A stretch of 64,000 nt of DNA. It comes from Coriolopsis trogii (lineage: Eukaryota > Basidiomycota > Agaricomycetes > Polyporales > Polyporaceae). A program made the position numbers and the translations under genes. The first letter of the stretch is position 1. Each line of letters opens with the position of its first letter. The DNA lies in NCBI GenBank assembly GCA_020543525.1, contig JAHYIO010000042.1:738439-802438 (forward strand), written 5' to 3'. Shown here piece by piece: positions 56,753 through 64,000 of this stretch. Under the pieces are notes generated by a model that did no database searches, had not been told where the DNA came from, and saw only the letters and a list, made by a program, of their open reading frames with translations.

Positions 56753-56997
56753 CCGGCGTCCAGGACGCCGCTCGCACCAGACATCGCTTTGATGCAGGCG
56801 TCTTTACGAGGGGTGCAATGCGCGCGAGGCGTCCAGGACGCCGCTCATCCCATGCGGATGGGGAGCACAAGCATATGCGAGTGCCTCATTAGTGCGTGAC
56901 GCGTCGGGAGTCCTGGACGCCGCACAATTACATACCACTTATTCGCTCAGTGGTGCCTATAATAGATAGGCAAGGGGCGCAGGACGTCCAAGACGCC
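56617..56997. repeat. Left cluster of GGCGTCC-N-GGACGCC palindromes
   Basis: Six copies or half-copies: 56619-56633, 56689-56703, 56755-56769 (perfect GGCGTCCAGGACGCC), 56828-56842 (perfect), 56909-56921 and 56983-56997 (GACGTCCAAGACGCC). They lie beyond the 3' end of the 972-aa gene; the same palindrome recurs at 61722-61895. Confidence 0.8.
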
Positions 56998-57143
56998 GTT
57001 CTTGGCACACAGATATTTTTTTGGCACAGATATACACAGTACAATATACAATACACTTGATATACAAAAATATGTCCGAAACAATGCGGGGAGAGCGAGA
57101 TGATACATGCAAAAACAAATACAAAGCAGCGGCTGAGAACACC

Positions 57144-60100
57144 CTACTCAACTACGAAGACTCGAAGGTCGTTGACGAGGAACGCGGTGCTGGCATCCTC
57201 CACCGCATTGCGAACGTTCCTTGCGTCATTGGCCGTCTTCAGCACCTCACCCCACTTCCTTGAACCATAGGGCTGTGCCTCGTTGCTGCGAATTTTGGAG
57301 AGTCGCGCGAGGAACCAACCTTCGGCCCAAGGACTCCAGAAACCGACGTTGTATGACGACCGGTTCCAGTAGTGAGGCTGGGGCCACCACGACATGTCCG
57401 AAGTCTGAGTGTTGCGCCAATCTAGAGAACAATAGAATTAGTACCTGGGCACAAGAAAATAAGAAGGAACACTTACTCGAACAAACTTTGTACACACCGC
57501 AGATGAGAGCTATCTCATCAGCGGTAAGCCCGTCGTCGTACCAGTCGTCCCCTCGGTTCGGGCGGAACGCCTGTCCGTACCGGTAGACGTCGACCGAGGG
57601 CCCCTCGATTGCCGCCGTGACCACCCCGCCGTAGAGAATCTCCATCGCGATTCGCCACACAATCCCTCCCTGGAGGAGAGCAGCCCGACCTTTGGGACCT
57701 CGGAGGAGATCGTACACCCGGCTCTCGTAGTGCCGGTAATCATATCCGTTGAGGGACATTGAGTCGGCGCGCCATCCAAGGCTGACTGGGGGAGCGGGCT
57801 GTGTCTTCATGGGAGTCCGGTGATCGGGCTTGAAGATGGTGCGGAAGGGAATACCTCTGAGGACGAGGTATTCCGCGGCGGCTCGGCGGTTGGTGATGGT
57901 GTGGACGCGGAGGAGCCGGACGACAGTCGTGGCGTGGGGGACGATGAGCTCCCAGTCGAGCTGCAGGGCGTCGTCGGCGTGGTAGCGCAGGTAATACCAC
58001 GACTCCCTGGAGAGCTCCTGCTTGGTGATTTGAAGCGACGGGTGAATGTACCCGACGCGACGGACGTCCTCCGGGCAGAGTGCGTGGAGGTCCCATACAG
58101 CAGCGGGGAGGACGGGAGGCTTCCGCTTGGTGAACCCGTAGACGAATGCTCGCATACAATCGAGGTATGCGTCGTCGATATCGAACGCCCCCTCGCCCTC
58201 GTCGGCTCGCAGGTATCCAACCACCCGTCGCAGAACCTCGGCAGTAAAGCCGAGTCCCGTCCACTCCTCCGGTGGGTGCTCAACACGAACCACCCCGAGA
58301 TGCTGTCGGAGGACATCGCGCACGGGATCGAAGACGGGTTGGAACTTGATATTGTCTGCGTCGTAAAAGACGCTCAAGTTGTTGGCGAAGGACGATGTGA
58401 GGAAATTGGGGATTTCCCCGTCTTCGATGGGTTGAGGGTCGTGCGGGGGATTGAATCGAGGGGCGGTGGGCAGCGCAGTTTGGGACGAGGAGGGTACGGG
58501 CTGAGGCGTTGGGGCAACAACGGGGGCCGGAACCAGGACGGGTGAGGGGACGGGGACGGGGATGGAAGGCGCGAGGGGCGGATGTACCGTTGGAGCGGGG
58601 ACAGACGACGACGACGATGGCGCGTTGGCCGTCGGAGGGGCGTTACGGGCGGGCTCACGCAGAGGGGCGAAGGTGAGCGTTGGGAAGTCGTCGTCGTCGT
58701 CATCGTCGTCGAGCTCGTCGTCGGGGCACAGCTTGGGACAAATGTCCCACTCATTGTGGAACGAGTCGTACCGCTTCTGGCGCACGGTGTACTGGTTCCA
58801 TGTGTCGAGGCGGCCCCGTTTCCCTATGAGCTTCCGATAGTCCTTGTCGAGATACTCCGGGGGAACGTTGGGGTCGACCTCGCCGACCTCCACCCACAGG
58901 AAGACGGGTATGCTGTGCGGGGGGTAGTTGAAGGCCGCGTGCGCTTGTTCGCGAGCGAGGCGGGCAGCCCGCGCCTCCTCAGACTCATTCGCCATGATTG
59001 CCTGCGCCCTTGCCTCCCGTCGCGCGAAGAACTCCGAGTATGATTCCCCGGATTGCTGTCCTGGCCCGTGCGGAATCTTGGGTGCGGCCGGGACTTCAGC
59101 CGGAACTTCAGAGGGCGGCGGCGGAGGCGGCTTCCAGCGTGCGAGGCGGTCCCAGCGAAAGAATCGCGGGACTCCGTACATGGGATTCCGCGCAACCTTG
59201 GCGGGGTCGCGGTTGGGTGGCGGGGTTGGAGGAGGGACAGCATGAAAGTCGGGCATGCTGGGACGGAGGGGAGCAAGCCAAGGAAATTCCTGGCATGCCG
59301 CCTGCCAGTGGTCAGGCTTGGGGAGAAGGAGGTAGATTGGGAGGCCGGCGGCAGCCATGACCGGGAGATGGTCAAGCCAGCGCACGCGAGCCTCTCCAGG
59401 GCCAAGAGCGACGTAAGCGCCGGTGCGGATGCCAGGAGAGAGGTCGGAAATGAATGGATTCTGAAAGGCCGCCAGCCAATTGCTGGACATGCCCTTTTTC
59501 AAGACGAGGGTGACCCAGTGAGGAGGATAGTGAGACGGGGGAGGAGGGAGGATGGTGTGGAGAGAGAGGGCGATGGCGAGGGTGCACCGCGCCGCCAGCA
59601 CCCCCATCGCATCCCTCGCCCGCGCGGCCGCGATGTATGCCTCGTGTTCGTGCCGGTGGACGTGTTCGTACCCGGCCTGCGCAGGGAGAGGCCAGAAGGG
59701 ATCGAGGGGGAACTTGGAGGCAGGCGTGGGCGGGATGGCGGCGAAGAGGGTCTCGCTGAACCACAAGAGACCCCGCTCGACCGTCCGCCATTGTTTGACA
59801 ATGTCGTCCTTCATGCGGACGCCGTCGGCGAAACGCTCGAACTCCACCCGCTTGAGGTCGACGCCAAGCTGCGCCATCCACCGATTCTCGCTGTCGAAGG
59901 AGCGGACCATGTACGCGAGCTCAGGGCAGAGCTTGTTGACCCAGAGAGCCTTGCGCAGGTCGCGTCCGTACACACCCTCGTATGGCGTCTCGAGGATGAG
60001 GCCGGGGAGGGAGTCGACTTCGGACGGGTTGATGACGACGAAATCGGACTTATCCTCCTGGTAGAAGAAGTACTTGCGGGGATAAGTGGAGCTGTGAACG

Positions 60101-60170
60101 TATTAGTATGCGATCGTACGATTGACTGTAATTCGGTTACTTACAGGGAGGACAACGCCATTGGATTCAT
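57144..60170 (-). CDS. Large protein of unknown function, 972 aa
   Basis: Three exons (60145-60170, 57477-60091, 57144-57421) total 2919 bases. It starts MNPMALSSLSTYPRKYFFYQ. Seen: an N-terminal block RDLRKALWVNKLCPELAYMV with many Trp and Pro, ISDLSPGIRTGAYVALGPGE, a basic-acidic stretch SYSEFFARREARAQAIMANE, RYDSFHNEWDICPKL, a disordered middle with an acidic DDELDDDDDDDDFP run and a Pro/Ala/Val tract, and a C-terminal block LSRESWYYLRYHADDALQLD and GWFLARLSKIRSNEAQPYGS. I recognise no domain; it looks like a family that recurs in mushroom genomes, which is memory and not tested. It is divergent to the SNF2-like gene, about 2.2 kb apart, and shares an upstream dyad element with it. No transposase signature is seen. 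Confidence 0.8.
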
Positions 60171-60332
60171 TGTGAGATGCGCGCGCGAGAGGGGGTGAGT
60201 TGAAGCAGGAGGTTATGCTGTGGGGAAGATAGAATGATGAGAGAGAGCGCGCGCGCATGCAAATGATGAGCACTTACGGAGCAGGAAACCAGGAAGACGA
60301 AGATGTAGATATGCGAAGGAGGAACGGGAGGT

Positions 60333-60350
60333 GTGAAGGACAACCCTCAC
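60333..60350 (-). promoter_or_regulatory. Dyad element GTGAGGGTTGTCCTTCAC, copy B of the 972-aa gene
   Basis: Reads GTGAGGGTTGTCCTTCAC on the minus strand, towards the gene start 163 bases away. Same core as 60421-60438, 61050-61068, 61121-61139, 62254-62272 and 62329-62347. Confidence 0.6.
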
Positions 60351-60373
60351 AGAACCCGGAAGAGAGGAGGAGA

Positions 60374-60381
60374 GTATATAG
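60374..60381 (-). promoter_or_regulatory. TATA-like element of the 972-aa gene
   Basis: TATATAG-type word about 205 bases before the ATG at 60170, between the two dyad copies. Confidence 0.35.
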
Positions 60382-60420
60382 TTACGAGGCGAAGAAACTA
60401 TGTAGAGAAGCACGGGAGGT

Positions 60421-60438
60421 GTGAAGGACTACCCTCAC
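60421..60438 (-). promoter_or_regulatory. Dyad element GTGAGGGTAGTCCTTCAC, copy A of the 972-aa gene
   Basis: Second copy, 88 bases upstream of copy B, same direction. The context is also shared: CCGGGTTCTGTGAGGGT before and CACCTCCCGT after in both copies. Confidence 0.6.
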
Positions 60439-61049
60439 AGAACCCGGCAGAGGAGGAGGGGAGAGGGAGGGGTACCGAGAGAGGTCTTGATTGGAGAGAG
60501 TGGTTAGCGCGCCGATGATTTGAGACGGCGCGTCGGCGGGAGGTGTTTACGCGAGGTGGTAAGCGAGATGATGGGTCGAAATTGGGAGGGTGGGCGAGAG
60601 GTAACTGTGTTGCTGGCAGCTGGTGGTGGGTGGTGTGTTGTTGAGCGCAAACGGACGAGCGCGAGAATCGGAGGAAGAGTCGGGAGTGTCGAGCAGGAGA
60701 TGGTGGGCCTTGCCCTCCAAAACCTGGGGATGCGGGGTGCGGGAGAGAGTGGCGGTCGCTGGGAGGCGACTGATGTTGGACTTGGCGATTCTCGCGCCCT
60801 TGTTTGGTCATGTTTGGTAGGTGGCTGTGCCGGGAAGTCGGTCTTTTGGCTTTTGCCATGCCGGTGGCTGTGCCAAGAAGATAGCGATAATCTTGAGATT
60901 AGACTATTAAGAGATAAGATTATTCCGCAGCACGTGAGGAAGATCGTATCTCAGTTCGCCACGTGGGCGGATCGGGACTTCGACTCAACATACTGAACGC
61001 CTCCGCTCTACCATCTCAACTCGCTTCCCTCCCCCACTCCTGCAGCCTC
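60439..61049. other. Upstream spacer of the two-gene module, left part
   Basis: No gene supported. A 153-codon frame on the minus strand (60398-60859) is Pro/Ser/His/Arg-rich without motifs and overlaps the promoter, so I do not call it. Confidence 0.35.
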
Positions 61050-61139
61050 GTGAGGGTCGTCCTTCACGTTCCTGCGTCTGGGCGACTCTAGGCGACTCTT
61101 GGCAACCGTTCTGCAGCCTCGTGAGGGTAGTCCTTCACG
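61050..61139 (+). promoter_or_regulatory. Central pair of dyad elements
   Basis: GTGAGGGTCGTCCTTCACG at 61050-61068 and GTGAGGGTAGTCCTTCACG at 61121-61139, 71 bases apart, each followed by TTCCTGCGTCT and preceded by CTGCAGCCTC. They point to the right, but the nearest well-supported start on that strand is 1.2 kb away. Confidence 0.6.
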
Positions 61140-61150
61140 TTCCTGCGTCT

Positions 61151-61236
61151 CTGGCGACTTCGACACGACACCTTAGCGACTTCGACACAGACTTACCGGC
61201 GACTTCGAAACGGACTTACTGGCAACTTCGACACGA
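61151..61236. repeat. Short tandem repeat, GGCGACTTCGACACG type
   Basis: About four imperfect copies of a ~22-bp unit (GCGACTTCGACAC followed by GACTTACC or similar). Confidence 0.55.
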
Positions 61237-61239
61237 GCG

Positions 61240-61721
61240 CCGCACTAAACCGCCTTTCTCCATTGCCACGCCCGATGTTCCACTCCCGCAATGACTGCTC
61301 TTCTTGCGGGCAGTGAAACATTGGAGTGCAAGCTCGACTTCGCCCGCGACCGCACTCAGCTTGCAACATGCGCAACCTCCTCAAGATATAATTCTCGACT
61401 ATCTTCACTTCCTCATGGACCCTCAGCAGATCGTCAAGCAACACACCACCGCCCTTATCCGACTCCAAGCACGCCGAATCGCGCCAATGCCCCACAAAGC
61501 GGCGTCCGAGACTCCGCGCGGCCCACGACGCAGGTCTTCAGCCCGACCCCTCCACCTCTCGCCGCTTCCTATGACTGCTCCATATCGGTTCCACTCACCG
61601 GCTTCGTGCGGGTTGTCCTGCACGTCCCCGAGATTCCAACTGGCTCTACGTACTGACCCGAGCTCACGATTGTCTCAAGCGGTAAGCTTTTATGACTATT
61701 CAGATAACCTGCCACAACTCG
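61240..61721 (+). other. Possible remnant gene between the module genes
   Basis: Overlapping frames (61291-61656, 61304-61846) without recognisable features follow the central dyad pair. A hairpin (arms TGTTCCACTCCCGCAA and TTGCGGGCAGTGAAACA, 61277-61320) and a variant dyad GTGCGGGTTGTCCTGCACG (61606-61624) lie here. It may be a decayed third gene of the module; evidence is weak. Confidence 0.25.
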
Positions 61722-61895
61722 GGCGTCTCGGACGCCGCACGCAGCTGGATGAGCGCATGGACGGGCCTCGGTATGCACCGACTCCCCCGCTGCGTGCGGC
61801 GTCCAGGACGCCCCGATACGTCAGGTCGAGAACCCTCGGACCATAGGGCCGAACCACGATCGACGTCCTGCGTGGTGTGCGGCGTCTGGGACGCC
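61722..61895. repeat. Right cluster of GGCGTCC-N-GGACGCC palindromes
   Basis: Three copies: 61722-61736 (GGCGTCTCGGACGCC), 61798-61812 (perfect GGCGTCCAGGACGCC) and 61881-61895 (GGCGTCTGGGACGCC), about 76-83 bases apart. Confidence 0.8.
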
Positions 61896-62186
61896 GCCTT
61901 CCCCAACGGGGAACAAATCGTCGCAACGCCTGCCCAATCCCGCGTGCTCGCACACTGAACGTTTCTAGAAAGCGCCACCGATCATACGCTGACTGTTTTT
62001 CCGTTCCATCTAGTGTCTCTCTTACTAGCTGATGCAGAGCTGTGCCTGTGAGGTGCGAGGTCGCTTAGTGGCCGCGGAGGTGAATATCCTCTTATTTCCA
62101 TCAGCCGAAATCCTTGGACTCACCTCGCGTCACCATGCAGATGATTTTCCGTCATAGCCTGCCGGCTCAAGCCCCACCGAGAGGAG
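61896..62186. other. Upstream region of the SNF2-like gene
   Basis: No gene. Leads to the TATA box at 62187. Confidence 0.4.
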
Positions 62187-62192
62187 TATAAA
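62187..62192 (+). promoter_or_regulatory. TATA box of SNF2-like gene
   Basis: TATAAA 181 bases before the ATG at 62368; the dyad pair lies between it and the start codon, that is in the likely 5' UTR. Confidence 0.5.
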
Positions 62193-62253
62193 GAGGTCGG
62201 GCCATGACCCTGCGTAGCCCCGCTACTTTCCCCCGCTTTCCACCTGCAGTCTC

Positions 62254-62347
62254 GTGAGGGTAGTCCTTCACGTTTCTGTCAAGCTCACCGTCGCCGTCGC
62301 CGCTGCACTTCTCCCCGTCTACAGTCTCGTGAGGGTTGTCCTTCACG
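62254..62347 (+). promoter_or_regulatory. Pair of dyad elements before the SNF2-like gene
   Basis: GTGAGGGTAGTCCTTCACG at 62254-62272 and GTGAGGGTTGTCCTTCACG at 62329-62347, 75 bases apart, each with CAGTCTC before and TTTCTG after. The second ends 20 bases before the ATG. Confidence 0.65.
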
Positions 62348-62367
62348 TTTCTGCTTAATCCGAACGC

Positions 62368-64000
62368 ATGCCTACTCCGCCTGCCGCCGTCGCGCTTCTC
62401 GAGCTTGGTTTTCTCGACAAGCAGCCACTCGTCATTCCGACTCCTTGGAGTTGGAAGGAGTGGCAGCTTTTGACTAGTTTCCCTCATGCGCCATGGGCAC
62501 CCGAGGCAACGCGGGCCACTGTTCGTATCAGCGAGCGCAGGCTGGCGAAGATCAGGGCCTTCGCGCAGAAGTTCTATGCGCTGAACAGCGAGTCGGCACG
62601 TCTCAAGTTCTGGCGCCAGCCTCAGACCCACACTGTAGCCCGCGACACGCTCAGCGATTGGATCCGCTTGCACTGGGGGACTTGGGGCATCAACAAGATC
62701 ATCGACAAGTGCCTGGAGGCCCACGGTCGAGGCTTGTATGACGTTGCGACCAAGTCGGGGGAAACGGTACGTCACCTGGAGACTTACGATTAGATTGCTC
62801 GCACTGACATTGAGTGACGCAGATCATGACGATGGAAGTCAGCAATGCCTCCGTCGCGTTCAATGACATTGCCGCGAGGCTCTTCGGACCTGACGCATTC
62901 ATGTCCGAGAACATGTTGGATCCCGATGTCTACCGCTTCGTCAGCCAGCTCTGCGCGCTCACATGGAACCGATGGCGCAAATCGTTCGAGGGCTGCCGTC
63001 GCCGCGTCAACAACGCGCAGGTCAAGGTGGACGATCTCTACCTCGGTAAGCACCAACCTCTTTTCTGATCATGAGTGATAGAAGCTCACCCTGCTGCCTA
63101 GTCATCACGACATCGGAGAAGCCTCGAGTTGTCGACATTCGTCTATGGATCCAAGCCGTAGGCAGGCTGATTGAACAGCTGAAATACTTCAAAGATGCCG
63201 CCTCCGTCGAGGAGACAGAGCGCTACCGCACCCAAATGGAGGAAATCAAGGCTATTGCTATGCACGGCGACAGTGCTCCCATGGGTCGTACGTACACCTC
63301 GCAGAGCTTTGCGTGAGCTTCCAACGCTAACGATTGTTCAGGTATTCCTGCGTCTTTGAGGCGCGCACTCATTGACATCCCCTCGGAGGAGGACGTGCAG
63401 GCCATCTTGATCGCTGTTGGCGAGGTGATCAACCGCACGAGCCCGGATGAGGATGAGGAACTTCCCGAGGGCGGCATGATGGACTTCATGGACTGGAAAG
63501 AAGGGACGGAGATGTACTCGCATCTGGATGAGCACGCTATCGACAAACTCTTGGGCATCAACCAAACCAACGGGACGTTCCTCGACTTCAACGACACGGA
63601 GGACCCTGACTGCGCTCATGATCCCTGGTCTGTGGAGGGACGCAAATTCCTCAAGGAAGGATTGGGCGTCCCCCTTCGTTTGAGGTGGCATCAAAAGGTC
63701 GGCATCCTGCGCATCTTCGAGAACAAGTTCGCCCAGAAGAACATGGCGCTCGGAGATGAGGTTGGCGTTGGGAAGACTGGACAGGCGTTGGCGACGATTG
63801 CCGGGTCGGTGCAGTACGAAGCCTTCCACGCGAAGCACGGGAGGTACCCCGGAAAATTCGGTGCGTTACTTCGTTCCGCGCGCAGCATACGTTGATACTT
63901 ACATATGTTTATTGCAGAGGATTGCAAAAAACTTCGGCAGGCTGCAGGGCAAAGCGGGTATGCTACCGCAAATTGTTGCCGTGCCTGCCAACCTCTTAGG
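62368..64000 (+). CDS. SNF2/DEAD-like helicase-type ATPase, N-terminal part (cut by window end)
   Basis: Exons seen: 62368-62766, 62823-63045, 63102-63284, 63342-63860 and 63918 to about 63958, then an intron GTATGC to CTCTTAG. The first 450 residues (MPTPPAAVALLELGFLDKQP, WRQPQTHTVARDTLSDWIRL, ALTWNRWRKSFEGCRRRVNN) have no known domain. Then PLRLRWHQKVGILRIFENKF and MALGDEVGVGKTGQALATIA form the Q-motif-like region and Walker A of an SNF2-type ATPase (compare ADEMGLGKT in the family). The helicase lobes lie beyond the window. It would act on DNA or chromatin in the nucleus. It is divergent to the 972-aa gene and shares its dyad elements. Confidence 0.75.

Noticed and set aside
60398..60859. 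153-codon minus-strand frame upstream of the 972-aa gene
   Set aside because: Low-complexity composition and overlap with the dyad elements and TATA-like word; more likely promoter DNA.
57144..64000. Starship-type giant transposon
   Set aside because: Starships need a DUF3435 tyrosine-recombinase captain and are known from ascomycetes; no such motif is seen here.

Overview
The window looks like nuclear DNA of a mushroom-forming basidiomycete (Agaricomycetes, possibly Polyporales). Coding DNA is GC-rich, genes are split by many introns of about 45-70 bp, and the content is typical of that group: HET-domain proteins, a NoxR NADPH-oxidase regulator, a Spa2 polarity scaffold, a Bud4/anillin-type septation protein, TTAGGG-type telomere motifs and chromodomain Ty3/gypsy debris. 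The species cannot be named from sequence alone.

1-18.9 kb: the 3' end of an unknown gene whose decayed copy reappears at about 41 kb; three HET-domain genes (1642-3612 intact, 9657-12005 broken, 14584-16539 intact) interleaved with an unknown gene, a BUD4-like gene, an intron-containing tRNA-Gln and an aldo/keto reductase; then about 2.6 kb with no recognisable gene.

19-40 kb: mostly housekeeping. noxR (p67phox-like), an MBD4-like DNA glycosylase, a dead copy of a deaminase-like gene, a DRS2-type phospholipid flippase, an MCP2/ADCK1-type ABC1 kinase-like gene, an unknown gene, a small secreted protein, a Tse2-like domain gene with a partial tandem copy beside it, and SPA2. Three promoter regions here carry the same telobox 11-mer, AACCCTAACCC.

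40-50.7 kb: accessory and rearranged. The duplicated block from the window start is followed by an intact deaminase-superfamily gene, a gutted aspartic-protease pseudogene, a kinase-like gene, and a GNAT acetyltransferase gene enclosed by a 54-bp inverted repeat (53 of 54 bases matching).

50.7-57 kb: gene-poor and repeat-rich. It holds about five copies of a ~180-bp tandem repeat, a Gag zinc-knuckle relic, a probable Plavaka-type transposase tail, a gypsy LTR with an integrase/chromodomain remnant, long palindromes and telomere-like words.

57-64 kb: the most unusual stretch. A 972-aa protein of unknown function (57144-60170, minus) and an SNF2-type ATPase (62368 onward, plus, cut by the window end) are divergently arranged. 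Pairs of an 18-19-bp dyad element, GTGAGGGTNGTCCTTCACG, lie before both starts and also midway between them. A second palindrome, GGCGTCCAGGACGCC, is clustered beyond the 3' end of the 972-aa gene and again in the central spacer. I read this as a candidate co-regulated or mobile two-gene module, which is an inference. Intron boundaries were read by eye from GT/GC-AG signals and reading frame; where exon sums are given, they total whole codons.
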